Source: Micromonospora andamanensis (lineage in GTDB: Bacteria; Actinomycetota; Actinomycetes; Mycobacteriales; Micromonosporaceae). From it: a stretch of DNA of 64,000 nt. The stretch's first letter is position 1. Every line of letters begins with the position of its first letter. The notes beneath the pieces are model-generated. The model did not search any database, was not told the origin of the DNA, and saw only the letters and a list, made by a program, of their open reading frames with translations. Both the position numbers and the translations under genes were made by a program. The DNA lies in assembly GCF_016863495.1 (NCBI RefSeq), contig NZ_BOOZ01000013.1, positions 1-64,000 of the forward strand, given 5' to 3'. Shown piece after piece: positions 44,200 through 53,391 of this stretch.

Positions 44200-44826
44200 A
44201 TGCGGCTTTCCCGCATCATCATGGCGCTCACGGTCGGTCTGGCCGTGGTGGCCGTGCCGACCGCGGCGGGGGCGGCCCAGCCGCAGCCGGCGCCATCTGT
44301 CGACGGTACGCCCCAGCCACCGCCCTATCCGCCGGTGCTCGCGTCGCTGACGGTGAACCGACCCACCATCTTCCTCGGTGAGACGGTCATCCTGACCGGC
44401 CGCAACCACGGGCCGAACGAGACTGTCGACATCGTCGTCTCGGTGGCGCCGCTGGCCGCACCGGCCGCCGGTACGGCACGTCGCAGCGACGGCAGCACCG
44501 TCGCCATGGCACCGGTGGCCTTCCAGGCCAGCGCGCCGTTGAGCTTCACCGCCCGGACCAACTCAGAGGGCGTCTTCACCCGGCGGTACACACCGTCGGT
44601 GAAGGGCCTGCTCACCTTCACCGGCACCGGCCGGGAGTCCGGGCGGACCGCCTCGACCCAGCTGCGGGTGCTGCACAAGAAGAAGCCGCACCTGCCGGTC
44701 ACCGGCAGCAGCCTGGACACACCGATGAAGGTAGGCGGCGGGCTCGTCGCCGCCGGTGCCGTCCTGCTGCTCGGCACGCTGGCCTGGCGGCGACGCAACC
44801 GCTTCGGCACGGGTGGCGCGAACTGA
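44200..44826 (+). CDS. LPXTG-type sortase-anchored surface protein
   Basis: 208 residues from ATG 44200 with TAGGAGGGA 5 bases upstream, 13 bases after the DUF4012 gene, so likely co-transcribed. A signal peptide (IIMALTVGLAVVAVPTAAGAA) is followed by an Ig-like domain (residues ~45-160: TVNRPTIFLGETVILTGRN). The sorting signal at the C-terminus has HLPVTGSS, a hydrophobic helix VGGGLVAAGAVLLLGTLAW and a basic RRRNRF tail, so it should be linked to peptidoglycan by a sortase. No sortase gene is in the window. Confidence 0.88.
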   Translation: MRLSRIIMALTVGLAVVAVPTAAGAAQPQPAPSVDGTPQPPPYPPVLASLTVNRPTIFLGETVILTGRNHGPNETVDIVVSVAPLAAPAAGTARRSDGSTVAMAPVAFQASAPLSFTARTNSEGVFTRRYTPSVKGLLTFTGTGRESGRTASTQLRVLHKKKPHLPVTGSSLDTPMKVGGGLVAAGAVLLLGTLAWRRRNRFGTGGAN

Positions 44827-44858
44827 TCCACCATTCCGGGCAGTGCCCGGAGAGCCAA

Positions 44859-44899
44859 GGTACCGGTGCCCGCCGTTCCCTCCGACGGGCACCGGTACC
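44859..44899. terminator. Bidirectional terminator before gdhA
   Basis: Perfect 14-bp stem (44859-44872 with 44886-44899) and 13-base loop between the convergent LPXTG and gdhA genes. Confidence 0.85.
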
Positions 44900-44911
44900 C
44901 GTCTGTCCGGC

Positions 44912-46270
<1,359 letters not shown>

Positions 46271-46460
46271 TCAGGCCCGGCGCCGTTGCCGGACCTCGGC
46301 GGTGCCGCGCACCGACCGTCCCCGGATACGGTTCGTCACCGTCGTCCGGTTCACCGGCGGCCGGGGACCAGTTCAGGCACCTGGTTCGCCGCCGGGTCGA
46401 CTGATCCGTGCCGCCTCCTGGCGCGTACCCCTCGGTAGGGGACCGTGGAAGGGGAGGCCG

Positions 46461-47393
46461 ATGGCCGGATCGGTGCAGGACGGACAGGAACGAACACAGC
46501 CCGGGTCAGCTCCGGTGACGCAGGTGGAGGTGTCCCCGGCGGCCCCCGCCGGTACCGCGGAACCACCACCGGAGCGGCCCACCTGGTCGCCGGCGGCCCG
46601 GCTGCTGGTCGCCGCCGCGGTGCTGGTGCTGGGCCTGGGGGCGGTCGCGGTCATGGTGATCCTCTCCGACCCGCACCGGCTCGGCCGGGTCTTCTCCGGC
46701 GCGCCGGAACCGGTGGCCAGCGCGCCCACCGGGCCGGACGGCACCAGCGGACTGGGTGGCGCCGCCCGGGCCGCGCAGGAGAGCCCGGAGGAGGTGACGA
46801 CCGCGCCGTTGGACGGTCGGCGGCGTGCCACCTTCGAGCTGGTCGACGGGCTGGACTGGGTCGACCTGCGGGTCACCGAGCTGGGGGCGGAGTTGTACCG
46901 CGTGATCAGCCCGGCCGACTCCGGCTCGCGGGCACGTCCCGACCTCGCCGGCGATCGGCTGTCGCTGCGGATGGAGCGGACCGGCGAGCAACCGGGCAGC
47001 GTGGAGGTGCTGCTGAACGCCCGGGTGTCCTGGGATCTGCGGCTCACCGGCGGAGCCGCCGAGCGACGGCTGGACCTGAGCACCGCCCGGCTGTCCGGGC
47101 TGGAGCTGACCGGCGGGGCGACCCGGACCGACCTCCGGCTGCCCAGGGTCGACGGGCCGCTCGTGGTGCGGGTGACCGGGGGCGTCAACCAGTTCGACGT
47201 GACTGTCACCGGCGGTGCCCCGGTGCGGGTACGGGCCGGCTCCGGTGCCGGTGCCGTCGATCTGTACGGCCAGCGCCGGGACGGACTTCCCCCGGGGACG
47301 GTGCTCGGCACACCGGGCTGGGACCGGGCCGCTGGACGGATCTTCCTGGACCTGGTCGCCGGTGCGAACGTGGTGACCGTACGCGGCGGGTGA
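46461..47393 (+). CDS. Single-pass membrane protein with beta-repeat ectodomain
   Basis: 310 residues from ATG 46461, with GGGGAGG 4 bases upstream; an open frame continues far upstream but runs antisense to gdhA. A ~40-residue cytosolic tail is followed by one helix (RLLVAAAVLVLGLGAVAVMVIL) and an ectodomain rich in short beta strands with recurring G-G-A and D-L motifs (LRLTGGAAERRLDLSTARL, LELTGGATRTDLRLPRV, VRVTGGVNQFDVTVTGGA). This spacing resembles DUF4097-like beta-helical proteins, but I cannot name the family. A terminator hairpin follows. Confidence 0.7.
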   Translation: MAGSVQDGQERTQPGSAPVTQVEVSPAAPAGTAEPPPERPTWSPAARLLVAAAVLVLGLGAVAVMVILSDPHRLGRVFSGAPEPVASAPTGPDGTSGLGGAARAAQESPEEVTTAPLDGRRRATFELVDGLDWVDLRVTELGAELYRVISPADSGSRARPDLAGDRLSLRMERTGEQPGSVEVLLNARVSWDLRLTGGAAERRLDLSTARLSGLELTGGATRTDLRLPRVDGPLVVRVTGGVNQFDVTVTGGAPVRVRAGSGAGAVDLYGQRRDGLPPGTVLGTPGWDRAAGRIFLDLVAGANVVTVRGG

Positions 47394-47404
47394 ACCACCC
47401 GTGC

Positions 47405-47438
47405 GGACGCCCGCCCGCTGATGGCCGGGCGGGTGTCC
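47405..47438 (+). terminator. Terminator hairpin
   Basis: 13-pair stem (47405-47417 with 47426-47438, one G-U pair) and 8-base loop, 12 bases past the stop of the membrane-protein gene. Confidence 0.8.
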
Positions 47439-47448
47439 GGTGCGGGCG

Positions 47449-47454
47449 TAGAGT
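47449..47454 (+). promoter_or_regulatory. -10 element of a leaderless promoter
   Basis: TAGAGT, 6 bases before the pirin GTG at 47461. Confidence 0.6.
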
Positions 47455-47460
47455 CGAGGC

Positions 47461-48432
47461 GTGGAGCGTGCCGAAGCGATGCCTGCCGAGACCCGCCCGC
47501 CCGGTGTGGCGACCGTCGATCCCGGCAGCGTGCTGCTGCCCGGCCACGATGTGCCGCTGGGCCGCTACACCACTGTGCGCCGACTCCTGCCGCAGCGCAC
47601 CCGCAGGCTGGTCGGGGCCTGGTGCTTCGTCGACCATTTCGGACCCGACGACGTGGCCCGACGGCCCGGCATGGAGGTGCCACCGCACCCGCACACCGGC
47701 CTGCAGACCGTGACCTGGCTGCTCGACGGCGAGATCCTGCACCGCGACAGCCTCGGCAACGAACAGCCGATCCGTCCCGGCCAACTCAACGTGATGACCT
47801 CGGGCCACGGCATCGCACACTCCGAACGCTCACCGGCGGAGCATCCTCCCCTGATGCACGGGGTGCAGCTCTGGGTGGCGCTGCCGGACCAGGCCCGAGC
47901 CGGCGCGGCCGACTTCGCCCACCACGCCGAGCTGCCCCGGTGGCGTGACGGGGAGCTGGACGTCACCCTGCTGGTCGGCGAACTCGCCGGGGAACGCTCG
48001 CCGGCCCGGGTGCACACGCCGCTGCTCGGTGCGCAGCTGGAACTGGCCGGCCCGGCGGCGGCCGGGCTGCCGCTGCGGCGTGACTTCGAGTACGCGCTGC
48101 TGGCCCTCGACGGGGTCGGCGAGGTCGACGACCTGCCGCTGACGCCCGGGGCGCTGCTCTGGCTCGGGTCCGGGCGGGACACGCTGCGGTTACGCGGTGA
48201 GCCGGGTAGCCGGCTGATGCTGCTCGGTGGCACTCCGTTCGAGGAGCCGCTGGTGATGTGGTGGAACTTCGTCGGCCGTGACCACGAGGAGATCGTCGCC
48301 GCCCGGGAGGACTGGATGGCGGGGCGGCGTTTCGGGGTCGTGGCCGACGATCCGGATCCGCCCCTGCCCGCACCGGCCCTGCCCACCGTCCGGCTCAAGG
48401 CCCGGGACCGGTCCGGCGGCTTCCACGTCTAG
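47461..48432 (+). CDS. Pirin-family bicupin protein
   Basis: 323 residues. The first cupin has CFVDHFGPDD and the metal-binding PPHPHTGLQTVTWLLDGEILHRDS followed by VMTSGHGIAHSE; His-x-His, His and Glu ligands of pirins are all present. The second cupin (residues ~185-290) has FEYALLALDGVGEVDDLPLTPGALLWLG, without the metal ligands, and a C-terminal FEEPLVMWWNFVGRD segment typical of YhhW/pirin. Some pirins are quercetinases or redox sensors; this sequence does not tell which. Confidence 0.92.
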   Translation: MERAEAMPAETRPPGVATVDPGSVLLPGHDVPLGRYTTVRRLLPQRTRRLVGAWCFVDHFGPDDVARRPGMEVPPHPHTGLQTVTWLLDGEILHRDSLGNEQPIRPGQLNVMTSGHGIAHSERSPAEHPPLMHGVQLWVALPDQARAGAADFAHHAELPRWRDGELDVTLLVGELAGERSPARVHTPLLGAQLELAGPAAAGLPLRRDFEYALLALDGVGEVDDLPLTPGALLWLGSGRDTLRLRGEPGSRLMLLGGTPFEEPLVMWWNFVGRDHEEIVAAREDWMAGRRFGVVADDPDPPLPAPALPTVRLKARDRSGGFHV

Positions 48433-48512
48433 GGCGTGTGTCACACGGCTCGCTCAGGGTTCGGTCCGGTGGCCCGCGGCGTACTCGTCCGGGGCGCGGG
48501 TAACAGCCGCAC

Positions 48513-49175
48513 ATGCCCACCATGGTCTCCACCATCGAGGACCGGAAGCGGTTGGCGCGTCGGCTCGCCGGAAGTGGCCGGGGCTTCGCCGAGCAGTACG
48601 GCTTCCGCGTCACCAACAACCCGTCGAGCCTGTTCCAGGTGCTCTGCCTCGCGGTCCTGCTGGCCCGTCGGGGCGACTTCCGGCGAGCCCTCGACGGCGG
48701 GCACGCGCTGCGCGAGGCGGGCTGGGACAGTGCCGCCCGACTGGCCGGTTCGTCCCCCGCTGACCGGGTCGACGTGCTGCGCGTCAGCGGTCAGCGCGGC
48801 GACCTGGACGCCCTGGCCGACCTGCTGGGTGCGCTGGCCCGCACGGTCGTCGACAGGTACCGGGGCGACCTGCGGCGGCTGCGCTCGGCGGCCCACCGTG
48901 ACCCGGTTCGCGAGCGGGCGCTGCTCACCGCCCTGCCCGGGGTGGACGAGCAGGTCGCGGACCTGTTCCTGCGCGAGGCGCAGGCGCTGTGGGGCGAGGT
49001 CGCCCCGGTGGCCGACCGCCGGGCGCTGACCGCCGCGCGACGGCTCGGGCTGGGTCGCACGGCCGAGGATCTCGCCGGGCTGTCCGGCGGCCGTGCGTCG
49101 GAGCGGCTCGCCTGGCTGGTCGGTGCGCTGGCCCGGGTCGACCTCGAGGGGCGGTACGCCGAGCTGACGAGGTAA
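48513..49175 (+). CDS. Endonuclease III-like helix-hairpin-helix protein
   Basis: 220 residues. Residues ~25-170 resemble the DNA-glycosylase HhH fold: GFRVTNNPSSLFQVLCLAVLLARRGDFRRAL at the front and the hairpin ALPGVDEQVADLFLREAQALW near residue 140, followed by VADRRALTAARRLGL. Endonuclease III needs a Lys in LPGVGRKTA and an Asp in VDTHV; here the Lys is Gln, the Asp may be kept, and the C-terminal 4Fe-4S cysteines are absent. It may be a structural or monofunctional variant. An ATG at 48522 is an alternative start. Confidence 0.7.
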   Translation: MPTMVSTIEDRKRLARRLAGSGRGFAEQYGFRVTNNPSSLFQVLCLAVLLARRGDFRRALDGGHALREAGWDSAARLAGSSPADRVDVLRVSGQRGDLDALADLLGALARTVVDRYRGDLRRLRSAAHRDPVRERALLTALPGVDEQVADLFLREAQALWGEVAPVADRRALTAARRLGLGRTAEDLAGLSGGRASERLAWLVGALARVDLEGRYAELTR

Positions 49176-49221
49176 AGCCCTTCGTCACCTACCCACTGTC
49201 CGTTCGGCCGATGGCGTGCGT

Positions 49222-49227
49222 TATGCT
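49222..49227 (+). promoter_or_regulatory. -10 element of a candidate sRNA promoter
   Basis: TATGCT, followed by TGCCGC; a start of transcription near 49234 would fall at the first stem of the candidate RNA. Confidence 0.4.
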
Positions 49228-49230
49228 TGC

Positions 49231-49363
49231 CGCAGTAACAGCAGCCACCCGGTTCGGGTGGCTGTCGGCCGCCTGGTGGCCGCGCCCGGTTCGGGCGCAT
49301 CGTCGCCGGGGCAGGCGGTTACGCAGGGGCGCCCCCGGCCGCGGTTCGTGGCCGGGGCGCCCC
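49231..49363 (+). ncRNA. Candidate structured small RNA with three GGTTCG loops
   Basis: Between convergent genes lie three hairpins: 49242-49264 (9-bp stem, loop GGTTC), 49282-49298 (6-bp stem, loop GGTTC) and 49326-49363 (long GC stem with one bulged C, loop containing GGTTCG). GTAAC (49235-49239) can pair with GTTAC (49318-49322) to enclose the first two. The third hairpin looks like a terminator. Orientation is not certain: on the minus strand the loops would read CGAACC and the promoter would be missing. No known family was recognised. Confidence 0.45.
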
Positions 49364-49426
49364 CCTGTCTCTCGAAACGTGTGCGTCGGCCGTCCCGGTG
49401 TCGGCGGGTTCGGCCCAGATCGTCGC

Positions 49427-49699
49427 TCAGATGCTGCGCAGGTGCTGGGACACCCGCTGGTGACGCTTGTCGCGTCCCTGGGCGGCGCGCTGCGCGTCGC
49501 TGATCTCGGGGGCGGCGTCGATGCCTGCCGAACGGGCCACCTGGTTGCCGTTGGCGTAATCCACAGGGGGCAGGGCGCGCAGGGCCTGCAGCACGTCCGG
49601 CGGCGCCCCTTCGCGCTCGGCCTCGCGTACCACCTCGTCCTTCCCGGCGGGAAAGTCCAGGCTGGACAGGTATTGCAGGACGTCGGCGTAACTCGCCAT
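49427..49699 (-). CDS. DUF2795 small protein
   Basis: 90 residues from ATG 49699. SYADVLQYLSSLDFPAGKDEVVREAEREGAPPDVLQAL and LPPVDYANGNQVARSAG match the DUF2795 domain, a short helical fold common in actinobacteria and often adjacent to DUF2267 genes; the role is unknown. The C-terminal ~25 residues are charged and probably disordered (QRAAQGRDKRHQRV). It is divergent from the DUF2267 gene across a 143-base spacer. Confidence 0.85.
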   Translation of the reverse strand: MASYADVLQYLSSLDFPAGKDEVVREAEREGAPPDVLQALRALPPVDYANGNQVARSAGIDAAPEISDAQRAAQGRDKRHQRVSQHLRSI

Positions 49700-49842
49700 G
49701 GTGTCGGCTCCTCCCGGCTTCGATCCGGCCACGACCGGGCGCGGATACCCGGCCCGGGGCGGCTCACGCGCCGCGACCGGCGGAAAGCGGTGGCCGTTTC
49801 CGTACCGGCCGGGCGGGTAAGCGCGGCCGGAGGGGGTACCCG

Positions 49843-50253
49843 ATGAACTACGACACCTTCGTCGACCAGGTCGCTCAGCGCACCGCGACGTCGTCGTCCC
49901 GGGCGACGGAGCTGATCCGGGCGACACTGGAGACGCTCGCCGAGCGGCTCACCGGCGGTGAGGTGCTGGACCTGGCCGTGCAACTGCCCGACCCGCTGCG
50001 GCTGCCACTGCGCCCGACGCCGGACATCGAGGCGGCGGAGCGGTTCGGAGCTGCCGAGTTCGTCGCCCGGGTGGCCGTACGCGCCGGGGTCGAGGAGCCC
50101 GCCGCCCGGGACGCGGTCCGTGCCGTCTTCACCACGGTCCGGGAGGCGGTGACCGGCGGAGAGTTCGACGAACTGGTGGTCCAACTGCCCCGCGACTACC
50201 GCGACATGGTCGAGCCCGCCCTGGCCCCCGGCGCGACCCTGCGCCGCCGCTGA
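49843..50253 (+). CDS. DUF2267 protein
   Basis: 136 residues, one complete DUF2267 domain: MNYDTFVDQVAQRTATSSSRATELIRATLETLAERLTGGEVLDLAVQLP, then FVARVAVRAGVEEPAARDAVRAVFTTVREAVTGGEFDELVVQLPRDY, two related helical halves ending in the same (V)QLP turn. The family is frequent in stress-related loci; no activity is known. A second DUF2267 copy in the window is part of the fusion protein at 55931. Confidence 0.88.
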   Translation: MNYDTFVDQVAQRTATSSSRATELIRATLETLAERLTGGEVLDLAVQLPDPLRLPLRPTPDIEAAERFGAAEFVARVAVRAGVEEPAARDAVRAVFTTVREAVTGGEFDELVVQLPRDYRDMVEPALAPGATLRRR

Positions 50254-50282
50254 GCCGCAGGCGCCCCGGCGGGCGGCACCTG

Positions 50283-51455
50283 TCAGCCGACCGCGCCGGC
50301 AGCGCGCAGGCGGGCGACGCGGTCCCGGTCGAAGCCGACCTCGGCGAGGATCTCGTCGGTGTGCTCACCGGGCCACGGGGGTGGTCGGCGGATCGCTGTC
50401 GGAGTGGCGGAGAACCGGGGCGCCGGAGCCGGCTGGACGACCCCGTCGCGGCGCACGAAGGTCTCCCGGGCGGCCAGGTGCGGGTGTTCCGGGGCCTCCC
50501 GCCAGTCCAGCACCGGTGCGGCGCAGGCGTCGGAGGCGGTGAGCAGATCCGCCCACTCGTCCCGGGTACGGGTGCGGAACAGGCGCGCCCAGGCGGCCCG
50601 CAGCGCCGGCCAGTTCGCCGGATCGGTCCGGTCCACCGGCTCGTCCGGGGGGAGCGGGAAACCGGTGAGCCGGACCAACTCGTCGTAGAAGCGTGGCTCC
50701 AGCGCGCCGACGGCGAGGTACCGCCCGTCGGCGCACTCGTAGGTGTCGTAGAACGGCGCGCCGCCGTCGAGCAGGTTGACCCCACGCGGGTCCTGCCACA
50801 TGCCGAGCTGGCGCAGCGCGTGGATCTGGGTACTGAGCACCGCCACCCCGTCCACGATGGCCGCGTCGATCACCTGACCGGTCGCGCCACCGCGTACCGC
50901 GTACAGCGCGGAGACCACACCCAGGGCGAGCATCATGCCGCCGCCGCCGAAGTCACCGAGCAGGTTCATCGGTGGCACCGGGGGCGCGTCAGGCCGTCCG
51001 ATGCCGTGCAACGTGCCGGTCAGCGCGAGGTAGTCGATGTCGTGCCCGGCGTACGGGGCGTTCGGGCCGTCCTGTCCCCACCCGGTCATCCGGCCGTAGA
51101 CCAGGCGCGGATTGACCGCGTGGCAGTCGGCCGGGCCGACACCGAGCCGCTCGGTGACCCCGGGCCGGAACCCCTCGACGAGGGCGTCCGCGCCGCCGAT
51201 CAGGGCCAGCGCCACCTCGCGCCCCTCGGCGGACTTCAGGTCGACGCCGATCGAGCGCCGCCCCCGGTTGAGCAGGTCGGGGTGCGGGGTGCCGGTGCCG
51301 ATGGCGGTGGCATCCACCTCGCTGGCCCGGTCGACCCGGATCACGTCGGCGCCCAGGTCGGCAAGCATCATGGCGGCGAACGGCCCGGGGCCGATCCCGG
51401 CCAGTTCCACCACGCGTACGCCGGCCAGCGGGCCGGTCGCCAGGTCTGCGGTCAC
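50283..51455 (-). CDS. Alpha-methylacyl-CoA racemase (family III CoA-transferase fold)
   Basis: 390 residues from GTG 51455. The active-site His lies in AGHDIDYLALTGTLHGIGR and the active-site Asp in NLLGDFGGGGMMLALG; GAPFYDTYECADGRYLAVGALEPRFYDEL follows. These segments match the mycobacterial MCR, which interconverts (R)- and (S)-2-methylacyl-CoA for beta-oxidation of branched fatty acids and sterol side chains, more closely than formyl-CoA transferases. It is monocistronic, with a leaderless -10 TATCGT 6 bases before the start. Confidence 0.9.
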   Translation of the reverse strand: MTADLATGPLAGVRVVELAGIGPGPFAAMMLADLGADVIRVDRASEVDATAIGTGTPHPDLLNRGRRSIGVDLKSAEGREVALALIGGADALVEGFRPGVTERLGVGPADCHAVNPRLVYGRMTGWGQDGPNAPYAGHDIDYLALTGTLHGIGRPDAPPVPPMNLLGDFGGGGMMLALGVVSALYAVRGGATGQVIDAAIVDGVAVLSTQIHALRQLGMWQDPRGVNLLDGGAPFYDTYECADGRYLAVGALEPRFYDELVRLTGFPLPPDEPVDRTDPANWPALRAAWARLFRTRTRDEWADLLTASDACAAPVLDWREAPEHPHLAARETFVRRDGVVQPAPAPRFSATPTAIRRPPPWPGEHTDEILAEVGFDRDRVARLRAAGAVG

Positions 51456-51461
51456 CGGGCC

Positions 51462-51467
51462 ACGATA
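51462..51467 (-). promoter_or_regulatory. -10 element of a leaderless promoter
   Basis: TATCGT on the minus strand, 6 bases before the racemase GTG at 51455. Confidence 0.6.
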
Positions 51468-51558
51468 GGCGCTCGCGTCGGGGTCGGCTGGTCGCCGGCC
51501 GTGAGCGATGCCACCGGACCCGACAGCGCCCCGCGTGGCGGGCGGAATCCGGCTGTCC

Positions 51559-51564
51559 TAACCT
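51559..51564 (+). promoter_or_regulatory. -10 element before the second manganese riboswitch
   Basis: TAACCT, about 7 bases before the first riboswitch base (~51571). Confidence 0.55.
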
Positions 51565-51570
51565 TGTCAG

Positions 51571-51691
51571 CACGAGGGGAGTACTTCCCACGAACCATGC
51601 CGGTCAGTACGGCGCGTCCCGGAACGCGCCTCGGGTGGTTGCCCACGAAACGTGGGTGAAGGAGACCTCGAACATGACACGGTGTTCGAGG
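51571..51691 (+). ncRNA. yybP-ykoY manganese riboswitch, copy 2
   Basis: Signatures CGAGGGGAGTA (51573-51583) and GGAGACCTCG (51661-51670) form P1 through CGAGG (51573-51577) and CCTCG (51666-51670). The CCTCG strand can alternatively pair, within a perfect 9-bp hairpin (51666-51674 with 51683-51691), with CGAGG at 51687-51691, which belongs to the ribosome binding site GAGGAGG of terC. Mn2+ binding should close P1 and free the ribosome binding site. The mutually exclusive pairing is fully visible in the sequence. Confidence 0.92.
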
Positions 51692-51698
51692 AGGCCCC

Positions 51699-52712
51699 AT
51701 GTCCGATTTGTCTGTCGCGGCCGGTCTGGATTCGGTAGGCACGCCCTCGCTGTGGGCGATCACGATCCTTGGCGTGCTCGCCCTGCTGGTGCTCGACTTC
51801 GTGGTGACCAGGCGCCCGCACGAGGTGTCGCTCAAGGAGGCACTCGGCTGGAGCGCCTTCTACATAGCCCTGCCCCTGGCCTTCGGCGCCTGGGTCTGGC
51901 ACCGGTACGGCTCCGAACGCGGCTTCGAGTACCTCACCGGTTACCTGGTCGAGAAGTCACTGTCGGTCGACAATCTCTTCGTCTTCATGCTGCTGCTGGC
52001 CGCCTTCGCGGTGCCCACCGAGCTCGCCCAACGGGTGCTGCTGTTCGGCATCACCGGAGCGCTGGTGCTGCGCGGTATCTTCATCGCCCTCGGCGCCGCG
52101 GCCCTGCAGACCCTCGACTTCGCCTTCCTGATCTTCGCGTTGATCCTGCTGTTCACTGCCGCCAAGCTGCTGCGCGATGCGTTCACCGGGCACGAGCAGA
52201 CGGTGGACATCGGCACCATGCGCTCGGTGCGACTGCTGCGCCGGTTCATGCCGGTGGTGCACGAGTACCACGGCACCAAGATGACAGTGCGGGTCGACGG
52301 GCGCCGGGCGCTCACCCCGCTCGCGCTGGTGGTGGTGGCGGTGCTCGCCACCGACGTGGTCTTCGCCGTCGACTCGGTGCCGGCGGTCTACGGCATCACC
52401 GAGGACCCGTACCTCGTCTTCGCCACCAACGCCTTCGCCCTGCTGGGCCTGCGGGCGCTGTACTTCGTGCTGCACGCGGCGCTGAGCCGCCTGGTCCACC
52501 TCACCTACGGCCTGGCGATCATCCTGGCCTTCATCGGCATCAAGCTCGGCCTGCACTGGGCGCACGGCATCTGGGACGGTGTCCCGGAGATCCCCACCGT
52601 GGCCTCGCTGCTGGTCATCCTCGGCGTGCTGACCGTGGTCACGATCACCAGCCTGCGGGCGACCCGCAACGTGGTGCCGGGTGCCAAGGAAGTCGTGACC
52701 GAGCGGAAGTGA
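51699..52712 (+). CDS. terC: TerC-family membrane protein, probable manganese exporter
   Basis: 337 residues, eight to nine predicted helices. TerC/Alx signatures are GYLVEKSLSVDNLFVFMLLLAAF and VVVAVLATDVVFAVDSVPAVYG, each with acidic residues inside a helix (EKSLSVDN, TDVVFAVDS), and the C-terminal HLTYGLAIILAFIGIKLGLH. Alx- and MeeF-type TerC proteins export Mn2+, often to supply secreted metalloproteins; the manganese riboswitch in the leader fits. GAGGAGG lies 5-8 bases before the ATG. Confidence 0.93.
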   Translation: MSDLSVAAGLDSVGTPSLWAITILGVLALLVLDFVVTRRPHEVSLKEALGWSAFYIALPLAFGAWVWHRYGSERGFEYLTGYLVEKSLSVDNLFVFMLLLAAFAVPTELAQRVLLFGITGALVLRGIFIALGAAALQTLDFAFLIFALILLFTAAKLLRDAFTGHEQTVDIGTMRSVRLLRRFMPVVHEYHGTKMTVRVDGRRALTPLALVVVAVLATDVVFAVDSVPAVYGITEDPYLVFATNAFALLGLRALYFVLHAALSRLVHLTYGLAIILAFIGIKLGLHWAHGIWDGVPEIPTVASLLVILGVLTVVTITSLRATRNVVPGAKEVVTERK

Positions 52713-52791
52713 GCGTCACCCGGCCCGGGTGACTGACGCCCGGGCCGGTCGAAGCCACCCGCGCCGGTGACCGCCGTGGTAGGACTGAGCG

Positions 52792-53391
52792 GTGGGTATC
52801 GTCACACCGGGTTTCCAGGGTCGGCCCCGCGCCGAGGCGCCGGATCTGCCGCCGGGCCAGTACCTCACGCCTGACTTTCCGGTGCTGTCCGCCGGCCCGA
52901 CCCCCCGAGTGCCGCGTGACACGTGGGAGTTCGTGATCAGCTCCGAGACCGGTACGGAGTACCGGTGGAGCTGGGACGAGATGATGGCGCTGCCGCAGGA
53001 GACGCCGACCGTCGACATCCACTGCGTCACCAGGTGGTCCAAGCTCGGCACCACCTGGCGGGGCGTCTCGCTGGACACGCTGCTCGACGGTGTGGACACC
53101 GCCGCCGACTACGCCCTGGCCCACTCCTACGGTGGCTACAGCACGAACCTCCCGCTGGAGGACCTGCGGGACGGGCAGGCCTGGCTGGTGCACACCTACG
53201 ACGGCGACGACCTGCCGGCCGAGCACGGCGGGCCGGCCCGGCTGCTCGTTCCCCACCTCTACTTCTGGAAGTCCGCCAAATGGGTACGGGGCATCCACCT
53301 CACCGTCGAGGACACCCCCGGCTTCTGGGAGACCGCCGGCTACCACGACTACGGCGACCCGTGGCGTGAGCAGCGGTACCAGGGCGATTGA
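52792..53391 (+). CDS. Molybdopterin-dependent oxidoreductase (sulfite oxidase-like, no signal peptide)
   Basis: 199 residues: a compact sulfite oxidase/YedY (MsrP) Mo-binding domain. The Mo-ligand Cys is in VDIHCVTRWSKLGTTWRGVSL, and ARLLVPHLYFWKSAKWVRGI matches the family's substrate/cofactor region. It lacks a Tat leader and a dimerisation domain, so it is probably cytosolic. It overlaps, by 4 bases, a flavin-dependent reductase gene, which should supply electrons, followed by a zinc-ribbon gene. TAGGAC lies 6 bases before the GTG, a possible leaderless start. The substrate is unknown. Confidence 0.9.
   Translation: MGIVTPGFQGRPRAEAPDLPPGQYLTPDFPVLSAGPTPRVPRDTWEFVISSETGTEYRWSWDEMMALPQETPTVDIHCVTRWSKLGTTWRGVSLDTLLDGVDTAADYALAHSYGGYSTNLPLEDLRDGQAWLVHTYDGDDLPAEHGGPARLLVPHLYFWKSAKWVRGIHLTVEDTPGFWETAGYHDYGDPWREQRYQGD

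Noticed and set aside
49231-49363. 6C RNA
   Set aside because: The loops are GGTTC rather than runs of six or more C, so the candidate RNA does not fit that family.
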